Below are positions 8,280 to 17,134 of a stretch of 64,000 bases of DNA, one piece after another. Below the pieces are notes generated by a model. It searched no databases and was not told where the DNA came from. It saw only the letters and a list, made by a program, of their open reading frames with translations. Origin of the DNA: Balneola sp. Its GTDB lineage: Bacteria; Bacteroidota; Rhodothermia; Balneolales; Balneolaceae. The stretch spans positions 492,632-556,631 of the forward strand of contig NZMW01000004.1 of the NCBI GenBank assembly GCA_002694685.1. Reading direction: 5' to 3'. Positions within the stretch are counted from its first letter, which is position 1. The number at the start of each line of letters is the position of its first letter. The position numbers and the translations under genes were made by a program.

Positions 8280-10154
8280 TCAGGAATTTTGATTGGTTAT
8301 ATCAGTTAGACGCTCTCTTGCATATGGCGCATAAAAACCTTGTGGGTACTGCAGAATAAGCAATTCATAAATATCCGAAGCAGAAGCGTTAGAGCCATCA
8401 AAGAAACAATCTTCTGCGGATTCACAATTATCCCCAGTTACTTGCTCGGCTAATTTTGCCTGTTCCCAAAGCAATTTTTCTTTAATTGGAGTTTGACTAA
8501 CCCCTGTTAAAAAAGAACTAAGCTGAGCGAATTTCAAAGCCTTATCAATATGGGAAGATTCAACAAAAAATAACAACGCATCATCTTTAAGGGGTGAGAA
8601 ACCGGATTCTTCTATGATAGCCAAAAATTGGTCTGCACTTTCTTTAGTCCCACCATTATTCTCATTGAAAACCGCATCCGCAAAAATGGAGAGTTTTTCA
8701 CCCGTGGTATCAACTGCTGTTCCTTGTTGCAGCCAGAGGCGGAGTTCGAGGGCATCGTTTGCATAATAGGACGTATTTTGCCTTCCCAGTGATTTTAGCT
8801 GTATTCCCGCAAATTCATAATCCCCGCCATAAAAGTCCGTTAAAGCAAGGAAATAGCGTGTTTTTTCAGCTAACTCTCCAATTTCAGCTTGTTTATTTGC
8901 TCTTGTGAAATTGATACGAGCCTGAGTGAATTCTCTGTTTGCAAGATGAATGCGACCTTCCAGGTAAGGTATCTCCGGAGAATCACGGGTTCCAGGCAGA
9001 CTTTTCAATTTCTTCAAAGCTGCCCGAGCTTTTTCTAAATCAAAAATATGATCGAGCGAAAGTTCGGCCCGCTTTAGCTGCACGCTACCCATCCCGCTAT
9101 AACTATTGGTTTCATTTTCAATAGAATCAAGCATAGCTGTTGCAAGCTGATAGAGGCTGTCTCGCTGATTGGTAAAGTCAAGATTATAATCATCAATATA
9201 TTTGGCCCATTTAGAATACGTATTAGCCAGTTCTTCTAAACCCCTCCATTTTATTTCGCCAAAGCTTTTGTCTGTATAATAGGTGAATGCATCACGAGCA
9301 AGCTCAAACTCATTGTTATCGACTAACTGCCTACCCAGATTGAAAAGAGCGTAATTATAAGATTCGGAACGACTTTCATATTCAGTTGCTGAAGCCAGGG
9401 CCCGCCGGTAAAGTTTGTTTTCCTGAAGCAACCAGATCTGAAGCTGATAAAAGGTCTGGTAACTTGGACTGGATACGGAAATATTTTCTAAACGCTCATC
9501 AAGCTCAATAATAGTAATGTCATTCAGAATGGGATCATTATACCTAAGAAGACTTCGTTGTATAAAAGAGATCTGATTTGGCGAAGCTTCAAGCAGGTCC
9601 AACCATTCCCGAATAGCAAATTCATATTCTCCTGCCCGCATGTACGCATTGGCTATATCTCCAAAAAACAATCGTTCATTTTGGAAAACTTTTCGCCCCA
9701 TTTTATAGACATCAACAGCATCCATGTATTCCCTTCGACTGATCATGGTTCGTGCTGTAGAAATATAAAGCTGATGTTGCAGAGAATGCTCTTCCAAATT
9801 GGAATACCAGATTTCCCTTGCTGTTTCTATTTCTTCCTTGAAGTGATAGAGTTCACCCAAACGAACTTGTACCTGGCTATCAAATTCGGGCTGACCTTCA
9901 TAACGCCGGGCAACCTGAAGTCCTTCATCATACTGCTTTAGCTGGATAAGGCAATCAATAAGCCGGTCTGCATATACATAAGTTTCTGGATTTTCCTTAT
10001 ACAATTCCTGAAGGAGAGGAAGGGCATCCCCATACTTCTGTTGCTGCATAAGCCGAGTAGCTAACTGAAACTCGCTATTATTCTGAGCCATAAGCGAACT
10101 CCCCAATAAACTGAAAAGTACGCCCAAAGCAAGGTATCTAACTATATTTCTCAT
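8280..10154 (-). CDS. Secreted tetratricopeptide-repeat protein
   Basis: A 624-residue protein with a signal peptide (first ~23 residues, ending SLMAQ), then helix-turn-helix repeats of TPR type from about residue 28 to 480, for example QQQKYGDALPLLQELYKENP. The C-terminal part (about 500-624) is also helical, with a YPQGFYAPYARERLTDI segment like that of TPR/tol-pal-associated repeats. It presumably acts in the periplasm as a scaffold, perhaps for its downstream partner, the GATase-like protein, whose start follows 1 bp after this stop. Its own start overlaps the maf stop by 4 bp. Function is unknown. Confidence 0.8.
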   Translation of the reverse strand: MRNIVRYLALGVLFSLLGSSLMAQNNSEFQLATRLMQQQKYGDALPLLQELYKENPETYVYADRLIDCLIQLKQYDEGLQVARRYEGQPEFDSQVQVRLGELYHFKEEIETAREIWYSNLEEHSLQHQLYISTARTMISRREYMDAVDVYKMGRKVFQNERLFFGDIANAYMRAGEYEFAIREWLDLLEASPNQISFIQRSLLRYNDPILNDITIIELDERLENISVSSPSYQTFYQLQIWLLQENKLYRRALASATEYESRSESYNYALFNLGRQLVDNNEFELARDAFTYYTDKSFGEIKWRGLEELANTYSKWAKYIDDYNLDFTNQRDSLYQLATAMLDSIENETNSYSGMGSVQLKRAELSLDHIFDLEKARAALKKLKSLPGTRDSPEIPYLEGRIHLANREFTQARINFTRANKQAEIGELAEKTRYFLALTDFYGGDYEFAGIQLKSLGRQNTSYYANDALELRLWLQQGTAVDTTGEKLSIFADAVFNENNGGTKESADQFLAIIEESGFSPLKDDALLFFVESSHIDKALKFAQLSSFLTGVSQTPIKEKLLWEQAKLAEQVTGDNCESAEDCFFDGSNASASDIYELLILQYPQGFYAPYARERLTDITNQNS

Positions 10155-10750
10155 GTATCCATGATATTTAATTCCGGCATGAAAGTCTTCATTTCTCTAT
10201 AAAACCTGTTGAGGGGGAAACCTACCACATTGTAATAGTCGCCTTCTATTTTTTCTACAAACAACGCGCCCAGATCATCTTGAATTCCGTAAGCACCGGC
10301 TTTATCGAGAGGGTTTCCGCTTTTAGCGTACGCCCGTATTTCCTCTTCAGCTAACGTACTAAAAGTAACTTTTGTTTGCTCATGAAAAGTCTTTGAACCC
10401 TCAATTTGGCCATTTTTATTAGTTTTAACAAAAGCCACTCCGGTAAGTACAAGATGTGTGGTATCACTAAGGTTTAGCAAAAATTCAGCAGCTTCATCTT
10501 CATCCCGGGGCTTCCCGATAACTTCATTATTTAACACAACAAGGGTATCTGAGCCTATAATCAATGAATCCGGAAATGAGTGAGCGACATCATTTGCCTT
10601 CTGAAGTGCTAAATCTTCTACCAACAAGGAAGGCTCTTGTTCGGAACTTACTTCATCTACATTGCTGGGGTGAACCTCAAAGTCGAGACCTATTTGTTCG
10701 AGCAGTCTTTTCCTTCTGGGGCTTTGGGAGGCCAGAATAATTCGTGGCAT
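10151..10750 (-). CDS. maf: Maf-family nucleotide pyrophosphatase
   Basis: Hydrolyses non-canonical or modified nucleoside triphosphates (dTTP/UTP-type activity in YhdE-like members). The 199-residue protein begins with ILASQSPRRKRLL (Ser-x-Arg-Arg-x-x-Leu-Leu motif, residues 5-17), has Asp68 in IIGSDTLV, the DKAGAYGIQ motif and a GDYYNVVGFPL motif near the C-terminus, all hallmarks of the family. It is first in an operon whose next gene overlaps its stop by 4 bp (ATGA). The DKAGAYGIQ/GDYYNVVG form is the general Maf/YhdE type rather than YceF. Confidence 0.95.
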   Translation of the reverse strand: MPRIILASQSPRRKRLLEQIGLDFEVHPSNVDEVSSEQEPSLLVEDLALQKANDVAHSFPDSLIIGSDTLVVLNNEVIGKPRDEDEAAEFLLNLSDTTHLVLTGVAFVKTNKNGQIEGSKTFHEQTKVTFSTLAEEEIRAYAKSGNPLDKAGAYGIQDDLGALFVEKIEGDYYNVVGFPLNRFYREMKTFMPELNIMDT

Positions 10751-10842
10751 ATGGTATTTTGTACTTTTGGGTTTAGCAGATAATTAAATAACTTAGCGAA
10801 CCGTTCAATCAAAAATTCTATTTACAAAGGTAATAAAACGAC

Positions 10843-11091
10843 ATGGCAAAACGAGGACGTAAAACGTCAGATCATGAACCGATGTTTTTTTCTGCATATA
10901 ATTATAAAATGATCGGGATCGCAATCCTGCTGATCGTTGTAGGTTTTACAGCTATGTACCTTGAGAATGAAGTCAAAGGCTTTATTTCTTTGTTCATATC
11001 TCCCATCGTGGTTATGGCGGGGTACATTTTAGTCATCTTCGCCATCATGAAACATGACCGTGACGAAGAACCTGAAGCCGCTTCAAGTTAA
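10843..11091 (+). CDS. DUF3098 family small membrane protein
   Basis: An 82-residue protein with two membrane segments (about residues 24-42 and 51-70), a basic N-terminus (MAKRGRKTS) and an acidic C-terminus. The FFSAYNYKMIGIAILLIVVGF and SPIVVMAGYILVIFAIM pattern is that of DUF3098, a Bacteroidota family which, as I recall, usually sits between ftsX and uppP in a cell-envelope cluster. Here it leads an operon with a DUF92 protein 3 bp downstream. Function unknown. Confidence 0.75.
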   Translation: MAKRGRKTSDHEPMFFSAYNYKMIGIAILLIVVGFTAMYLENEVKGFISLFISPIVVMAGYILVIFAIMKHDRDEEPEAASS

Positions 11092-11094
11092 GAG

Positions 11095-11922
11095 GTGTTT
11101 GACCGCTGGGTAAATATCTTTTTTTCGCTTGCACTGGTCTTTGTATTTATTCTCTTTGGGGATACTCAGGATCATAACCAAATTTTAGTAGGGATTTTCC
11201 TCGCTATACTATTGTCCGGAACGGCCTTCATCTTAAACTGGCTCACTATTGATGGAGCTATCTCTGCAAGCATATTTGGAAGTTTTGCCTATGGTCTTGG
11301 AGGAATGCCTGGGGCAGCGGTTGTTCTGGGGTTTTTTATTTCCGGCTCATTTCTATCGAAAGACCTTATCTCAAAAGAAGGCTTTTTAGAAAAAAAATTC
11401 AGAAGGAATGCCAAACAGGTATGGTCAAACGGATTTTGGTTTGCTCTTTGGATATTGATTTGGTTTCTGTCAGGTGTCCACGCTTTCCTGTTCGCAGCGG
11501 TTACGGCTATAGCGGCTGCGGCGGCGGATACCTGGGCTACCGAAGTAGGTGGTAACAGGGTAAAGGGAAAGACATGGTTGTTTCTGGATTGGAAAAAAGT
11601 ACAACCAGGAACAGATGGTGGAATAAGTATTTATGGGACACTTGCCGCATTTACCGGTGCTGTTTTTATTTCATTAGTGCTTTTTCTTTTTGACTCGAGT
11701 ATAAGTTTAGTGGCAATTACAATAATTGCCATAGCAGGTTTCCTTGGTAGCATGATTGATTCTTACATTGGTGCCCGGTTCCAAAATTCGGAATACACAA
11801 TACCCGGACTTTATTTAATTGGTGAAGAGAATCTGTATGTTAGCAACAATTTTGTGAACTGGATTTCTGCAGGAATAGCTTCCTTAATCACATTGATTTT
11901 AATTTTAATTATTGGCGTATGA
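11095..11922 (+). CDS. DUF92 family membrane protein (possible prenyl-phosphate kinase)
   Basis: A 275-residue, mostly hydrophobic protein with about seven membrane segments. It has the family's signature parts: DGAISASIFGSFAYGLGG near residue 60, a conserved AAAAADTWATEVGG motif near residue 145, and a GSMIDSYIGARFQ motif near residue 220. The family includes the plant phytyl-phosphate kinase VTE6, so a CTP-dependent lipid phosphate kinase role is plausible but unproven for the bacterial members. The start codon is GTG at 11095, 3 bp after the DUF3098 stop, and the ATG of the next gene overlaps this stop by 4 bp, so the three genes are one operon. Confidence 0.8.
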   Translation: MFDRWVNIFFSLALVFVFILFGDTQDHNQILVGIFLAILLSGTAFILNWLTIDGAISASIFGSFAYGLGGMPGAAVVLGFFISGSFLSKDLISKEGFLEKKFRRNAKQVWSNGFWFALWILIWFLSGVHAFLFAAVTAIAAAAADTWATEVGGNRVKGKTWLFLDWKKVQPGTDGGISIYGTLAAFTGAVFISLVLFLFDSSISLVAITIIAIAGFLGSMIDSYIGARFQNSEYTIPGLYLIGEENLYVSNNFVNWISAGIASLITLILILIIGV

Positions 11923-13220
11923 AATGGTATAAGAAACTACACTGGCAAATTATTATTGGTTTGATTTTAGGTCTGATTTGGGGCCTTTTAGCCAGCGTTA
12001 CAGGTTTGAATGAGTTCACCACGGATTATATCAAACCATTTGGGACTATTTTTATAGCCATGCTGAAGTTAATTGCAATGCCGCTCGTACTAGTGTCATT
12101 GGTCGTGGGGGTTACCAGCCTTAACGATACGACTAAGCTTTCAAGAATGGGGCTGAAAACGGTTTCTATTTATGCTGTTACTACCGTTTTTGCAATAACC
12201 ATTGGGCTTGTAGCTGTTAATGTACTTCAGCCCGGAAAGACCCTTCCTGCCGAAACCACTCAAAAACTTCAGGAAAGTTATAGCGCATCAGTAGATGACA
12301 GAAGCGCCACTGCTGAGTTGGTCCAAAACAGAGGCCCGCTTGATGTACTTGTAGATATCGTGCCCGAGAACTTTTTTGAAGCTGCTTCTAATAACTCCAG
12401 CATGCTACAGGTTGTATTTGTAGCCATTTTATTGGGAATTGGTATTATCCAGATTGGAGGAAGTAAGGCGAAAACATTAGTCGATGTTTTTGATGCATTC
12501 AATGATGTAATCATCCGAATTGTAGAACTCATCATGCTTACAGCACCTTATGGGGTGTTTGCTCTGATGGCTTCACTGATTATCGATTTAGCGGGGGATG
12601 ATTTATCTCAGGCTTTCGAGCTTTTATACGCCCTTGGGTGGTATTGTCTGACCGTTATTTTGGCGCTAATTGTCCATGTATTTGTGGTGTATGCCAGTCT
12701 CTTCAAATTCACCAGCGATATGAAATTATCTACGTTTTTCAGAGCTATACAACCGGCTATGTTGCTTGGCTTTAGTACCAGCTCTAGTTCTGCAACATTA
12801 CCTGTTACTATGGAAAGGGTAGAGAAGAACCTTGGAGTAGAAGACGAAGTTGCAAGTTTTGTGCTACCGATTGGTGCTACAGTAAATATGGACGGAACCA
12901 GTTTATATCAGGCAGTGGCAGCAGTATTCATAGCTCAGGCATTGGGAATGGACTTAACAATCGCCCAGCAGCTTATGATTGTATTAACAGCAACAGCTGC
13001 ATCTATTGGAGCTGCAGGAGTGCCTGGAGCCGGTATTGTGATGTTAGTTATTGTTCTGGAAGCTATACAGGTGCCAACAGCAGGTATTGCTCTTATTTTA
13101 GGAGTTGATCGTATTTTAGATATGTGTCGTACAACGGTTAATATAACGGGGGATGCGGCAGTATCTGTGGCTGTTGCCTCTTCAGAGGGGCGCTTAGGGT
13201 CTCCTAATTTGGATGATTAG
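11919..13220 (+). CDS. Dicarboxylate/amino acid:cation symporter (DAACS family)
   Basis: A 433-residue secondary transporter of the GltP/DctA/SdcS type that takes up C4-dicarboxylates, glutamate or aspartate with Na+ or H+. It has the family's serine-rich hairpin FSTSSSSATLP near residue 287, the NMDGTSLYQ motif in TM7 near residue 325, and the second hairpin region AASIGAAGVPGAG near residue 365. The C-terminal DRILDMCRTTVNITGDAAVS motif carries the substrate-carboxylate binding Arg (RTTVNITGD), which is the pattern of both glutamate and C4-dicarboxylate members; the exact substrate cannot be called. It overlaps the DUF92 stop by 4 bp. Confidence 0.93.
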   Translation: MKWYKKLHWQIIIGLILGLIWGLLASVTGLNEFTTDYIKPFGTIFIAMLKLIAMPLVLVSLVVGVTSLNDTTKLSRMGLKTVSIYAVTTVFAITIGLVAVNVLQPGKTLPAETTQKLQESYSASVDDRSATAELVQNRGPLDVLVDIVPENFFEAASNNSSMLQVVFVAILLGIGIIQIGGSKAKTLVDVFDAFNDVIIRIVELIMLTAPYGVFALMASLIIDLAGDDLSQAFELLYALGWYCLTVILALIVHVFVVYASLFKFTSDMKLSTFFRAIQPAMLLGFSTSSSSATLPVTMERVEKNLGVEDEVASFVLPIGATVNMDGTSLYQAVAAVFIAQALGMDLTIAQQLMIVLTATAASIGAAGVPGAGIVMLVIVLEAIQVPTAGIALILGVDRILDMCRTTVNITGDAAVSVAVASSEGRLGSPNLDD

Positions 13221-13307
13221 AATTTAAAAAAAGGCGAAAATTTATATGCCTTTATGCCTGAAAATATGTTAATTGTAAGAACATCAATCTGAGGTAACAA
13301 GGTGCCT

Positions 13308-16160
13308 ATGGCCAAAAAGTTACTATCTAAAAAACTTCAGCAATCTATACATATCGCCCTCTTTCTCATCGTTGCCTCTTTAGGTTTCAAGGCAACGGCG
13401 CAAACTGTTCTGTTGCCGGGAGATGTGGTTATTGTATCAGCAAATGCAGATACACAAGCAGTCGATTTTATTCCACTGATCGATATTGATAGAGGTACAA
13501 CCGTTTACTTCTCAAATGGTACGTGGGATGACTCTGCCAGGGTCTTATCTGGGCAGGAGCTGCAAGTTCGGTTTAATGAAAATATTCAGGCAGGTACAAA
13601 TCTGCATGTTAATAGTACAGATGACCCACGGTTTACGGTATCGGGTGAGCTGCAATTAGAAGGGGGAACCTTTCGATTATTTGCCTATCAAAAAGAGGAA
13701 AGTATTCATCGCTTTATTTTTGCTTTGGGCTGGGGTAAAGGACATATCTGGAATAATGAGAGTGAAGCAAATGGTGGATCTGATATACCAGTAAGCTTAA
13801 AAGAAAATGAGCATTCTTATTTAACGTTGGGTGACGCTGCAAATCACCAATATTTTATCCGTAATGGGGCTAGTGGAACCCGGAAACTACTGCTTAAATT
13901 TGTATCAGAGCCTTCCAACTGGAGAAGCAATGAGACATCTCCGTTCGCTAATTTTGGTACTTCTTTTAACCTATTGACTCCTCCCGTAGTGCTATTTGAT
14001 CAAAGTGTTTCTACTGTTGAGGAATCTGATTCTGTTGCCACATTTAGTGTTGCCATATTCGAACATGATGGCTCCAGACTTTCAGTGGATGTGGTTTTTG
14101 ACTCACTTCGAAGTATTACCAGTTCCTCAGACTTCAGTAATTATAAAACCAGAAGATTGAACTTTACCGGTTTGATTGGAGATGGCGTTTATGAAGTTAA
14201 TGTGCCCTTAAAAGACGATGATGTTTATGAGGGTAGAGAGACCGGGATTTTTACCTTAGATAATCTTTCCAAGGGCAATTTTGGTGACTTCCTTTCGCAT
14301 AGTCTCATCGTGTTAGATGATGAGATCCCTGAGGTACTTATTGCAGAGGTTTTGAATTCTTCTGATGGGGAAGGATATGTTGATATGAAGAATACAGAGG
14401 ATGGGGTTGTTTCACTAAGTGGATGGTCGTTGGAATCAGGAAATCAGAAATATGTTTTTGATGAGAGAGCAGTTTTATACCCTCTTGAAACAATCAGATT
14501 TAGGGATTCCTCAAAACCTGCAGAGGGTGATACCTCGCAATCTGTAATTGTATCAGGTTTAAAAGATCCACTGCTCCGAAGAATTGGAGGGAATATTACT
14601 CTTAGAGATTTTGAAGGAAATGAAATTTTTACTTCTCAGTATAGCAGGGTTCAAAACGCCAAACCAACTAGCCTAAAGCAAGAAGATTCAATACCAGAAA
14701 GTAAGGCTGAGGATGTGATATCAGAACAAGGATTTCAGCAAGACGCCACAGCGCAACAAATTTCTTTATTAAAGGGGAATTCTCAGGGCTGGAAAGTAAT
14801 GGTTAACCCTGAAGGATTTAGCGAAGCTTTTCCTGAAAAGGAATTATTTAGCTGGAGCGAGGAACAGCAAAAATTTATCAAAGCCGAAGAAAGCTTAGCG
14901 CAAGAAGCCGAAAGTGAAATTCTGTTCGGATATTTTGAGGCTGAAGAACTTGAAAAGTTATCGGAGTGGCAGCAGACAGAATCAGCTCAGAAGGTAATGC
15001 CTGAGTCAACGAGTCTTTCTTTCACAGTTTCCGGAACGGACGAAAATGGAAATGAAGTATTTGATGGTCTTGAAGGACTAAACTTAGTGTACAATAACCT
15101 AAGCGAAGCCTTCAAAGTAGATCGGCTTTTAGAGCTTATGGCAACTGAATTTCCTGATCTTTCTTTGGATCAAAATGTATATAGCATCCACCAAAACTCT
15201 AAGGGTGAGGTTAACTTCAAACCACTAAATGAGAAGGATGAAGTAGCCCCGGGTGCTCCGTTTTGGATTTTATTACAAAGCCATCAACAGGCTACGGAGA
15301 TCACCTTAGATCAAGACCGACTGCTGCAGCCTTCCGAAGAAGTTACAGACGAATCCGCTGAAGAAACTCGAGGACTGCTTGAAATAACTTTATCTACAGA
15401 GGAGAAGGAGGAGTCTTTAAAAATTCATTTTACTGATGGAGGCACTATAAAAAGTACGAAGGATTTAAACTCATACTCTGCAGTATTTTTAGACCAATCA
15501 GATTTTTTGAATATTGCTTTTAGTCAAGGTGATGATTATTTCAGTGAGCTAACTCTTTCCTCAGGAATGGAACAGTCTTTAGAACTGCCCGTTACTTTTA
15601 GTACAACTTCGGGTGGAAAATATACGCTATCAGTTTCGGCTTGGGATGAAATTCCCGCTGACTGGGAAGTATTTATAGAAGATATCAGTAACGAGAAAGA
15701 GTATAGCTTGAGGAAAGATTTCTCAATCAATTTTGAGCACACACTCCCGGTCAGCAATACAGAGACTGAAAATGATTCAGATTCTGATGTTGACGATCCC
15801 TCACTTGAACCCTATACTACCAAAGACAAATTTGTTATACATATCAGGCCCAAAGGTTCTGAAGCTGAGAATGATGAAGGTACAGATACCCGGCCAAGAG
15901 AAGTAGAACTTCATCAAAACTTCCCAAACCCATTTAATCCGGCAACTACAATTTCATTTTACCTGCCTGAATCCGAAGAGGTTCGGCTTTCTGTTTTTAA
16001 TATTGTGGGACAGCCGGTAGCGGTTATTGCTGAAGGAACTATGTCGGCAGGGGAGCATCAATTTGAGTGGAATGCTACTGACCGACCAAGTGGAATGTAT
16101 ATTTATCAACTAGAAGTCGGAAAAAATGTTATGACCCGAAAAATGACATTAGTAAAATAG
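13308..16160 (+). CDS. Secreted Calx-beta / lamin-tail protein with T9SS sorting domain
   Basis: A 950-residue secreted protein. The signal peptide spans about residues 1-32 (KK-rich start, ending KATAQ). Then come an N-terminal beta domain (to ~220), a Calx-beta domain (~225-345, with the typical DDDVYEGRET motif), a lamin-tail-like domain (~345-455; LSGWSLESG and a YPLETIRF motif), a long acidic Glu/Ser-rich region, and a C-terminal Por/type A sorting domain (last ~80 residues: NFPNPFNPATTISFYLPE, GMYIYQLEVG, ending MTLVK). It is probably a surface or released adhesin/scaffold; no catalytic motif is seen. A GTG at 13302 behind GAGG at 13291 is an alternative start two codons upstream. Confidence 0.8.
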   Translation: MAKKLLSKKLQQSIHIALFLIVASLGFKATAQTVLLPGDVVIVSANADTQAVDFIPLIDIDRGTTVYFSNGTWDDSARVLSGQELQVRFNENIQAGTNLHVNSTDDPRFTVSGELQLEGGTFRLFAYQKEESIHRFIFALGWGKGHIWNNESEANGGSDIPVSLKENEHSYLTLGDAANHQYFIRNGASGTRKLLLKFVSEPSNWRSNETSPFANFGTSFNLLTPPVVLFDQSVSTVEESDSVATFSVAIFEHDGSRLSVDVVFDSLRSITSSSDFSNYKTRRLNFTGLIGDGVYEVNVPLKDDDVYEGRETGIFTLDNLSKGNFGDFLSHSLIVLDDEIPEVLIAEVLNSSDGEGYVDMKNTEDGVVSLSGWSLESGNQKYVFDERAVLYPLETIRFRDSSKPAEGDTSQSVIVSGLKDPLLRRIGGNITLRDFEGNEIFTSQYSRVQNAKPTSLKQEDSIPESKAEDVISEQGFQQDATAQQISLLKGNSQGWKVMVNPEGFSEAFPEKELFSWSEEQQKFIKAEESLAQEAESEILFGYFEAEELEKLSEWQQTESAQKVMPESTSLSFTVSGTDENGNEVFDGLEGLNLVYNNLSEAFKVDRLLELMATEFPDLSLDQNVYSIHQNSKGEVNFKPLNEKDEVAPGAPFWILLQSHQQATEITLDQDRLLQPSEEVTDESAEETRGLLEITLSTEEKEESLKIHFTDGGTIKSTKDLNSYSAVFLDQSDFLNIAFSQGDDYFSELTLSSGMEQSLELPVTFSTTSGGKYTLSVSAWDEIPADWEVFIEDISNEKEYSLRKDFSINFEHTLPVSNTETENDSDSDVDDPSLEPYTTKDKFVIHIRPKGSEAENDEGTDTRPREVELHQNFPNPFNPATTISFYLPESEEVRLSVFNIVGQPVAVIAEGTMSAGEHQFEWNATDRPSGMYIYQLEVGKNVMTRKMTLVK

Positions 16161-16235
16161 TGAACAGATTTCGTGTGATATCAGTTATTTCTAACAAGAA
16201 TCAATAATAAATAAGGAGATTACTCTTTACCTATC

Positions 16236-17057
16236 ATGCAGTTTAAAACAATTCAAGGGGTGGAAGTGCCCGAAATAGGACTCGGAACACACCGATTAAT
16301 TGGCAGAGAAGGCGAAAATACCATTAAGTTGGCGCTTAACCTCGGCTATCGACACATTGATACCGCTCAAAGTTATAAGAATGAAAGAGAAGTGGGGGGG
16401 GCTATAAAAAGATCACATGTTGATCGGGAAGAGATTTTCCTTACCACTAAAATCTGGCATACTCATCTGGAGAAAGAGGATGTTCTTAAAATAGCCGAAG
16501 ACTCCCTCCGGGAACTTGATACTCCCTATGTGGATCTTCTGTTGGTTCACTGGCCCAATCCTGACATTGATATTGAGAAGACAATGGAGGCCTTTCTGTC
16601 GCTTCGAGATCAGGGAAAAGCATTGAATATTGGTGTCGCTAACTTTCCTATGAAATTACTGAAAGAAGTGAATGAAGAATTAGCGGCCCCGATTTTTTGT
16701 AATCAGGTTGAGTACCACCCATTCCTGAGTCAGTTTGATCTGCTGGATTATGCTGCCGAAAAAGATCTTTTGTTTACTTCTCACTCACCGCTTGCAGATT
16801 CAAAAGTAATGGATCATCCATTACTTCAAGAGCTAGGAGAGAAGTATGGTAAGTCACCGGCTCAAATTGCTCTTCGTTGGTTGATTGAGCAGGAGCAAGT
16901 GGTTGCAATACCAAAAGCTTCTACAGAGCAGCACCTGAAAGAGAATATTGACGTGTACGATTTTGCTTTGGAAGATGATGACTTTTATGCCATCGACGAC
17001 ATTGACAAGTCAACGCGTTTGGTAGATCCTGATTTTGCCCCCGAGTGGGATAATTGA
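16236..17057 (+). CDS. Aldo/keto reductase
   Basis: A 273-residue NADP(H)-dependent oxidoreductase with a TIM-barrel fold. The catalytic tetrad is complete: Asp42 (HIDTA), Tyr47 (QSYKNE), Lys72 (TTKIWH) and His105 (LLLVHWP). Further family motifs are GVANFPMKLL near residue 135, NQVEYHPFLSQ near 155, and the cofactor-binding IPKAST near 225. It is of the 2,5-diketo-gluconate reductase/methylglyoxal reductase type; the substrate is unknown. An AAGGAG at about 16212 is 18 bp before the ATG, rather far for a ribosome site. It ends at a shared terminator with the convergent LLM gene. Confidence 0.95.
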   Translation: MQFKTIQGVEVPEIGLGTHRLIGREGENTIKLALNLGYRHIDTAQSYKNEREVGGAIKRSHVDREEIFLTTKIWHTHLEKEDVLKIAEDSLRELDTPYVDLLLVHWPNPDIDIEKTMEAFLSLRDQGKALNIGVANFPMKLLKEVNEELAAPIFCNQVEYHPFLSQFDLLDYAAEKDLLFTSHSPLADSKVMDHPLLQELGEKYGKSPAQIALRWLIEQEQVVAIPKASTEQHLKENIDVYDFALEDDDFYAIDDIDKSTRLVDPDFAPEWDN

Positions 17058-17080
17058 AGGCTTTAATTTTGGGAACAAAA

Positions 17081-17110
17081 AAGCCCTGCTAATTTCACTT
17101 AGCAAGGCTT
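17081..17110. terminator. Bidirectional terminator between aldo/keto reductase and LLM genes
   Basis: A 12-bp stem with one mismatch, AAGCCCTGCTAA (17081-17092) / TTAGCAAGGCTT (17099-17110), loop of 6 nt. AAAAAA lies before it and GGGTTTT after it; this fits convergent genes ending at 17057 (plus) and 17135 (minus). Confidence 0.8.
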
Positions 17111-17134
17111 GGGTTTTCGGGGTACAAAAATAGT

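Noticed and set aside
13231-13254. Hairpin AAAGGC/GCCTTT after the symporter gene
   Set aside because: Only 6 bp with a 12-nt loop and no T-run; not convincing as a terminator or as a fourth member of the repeat family.
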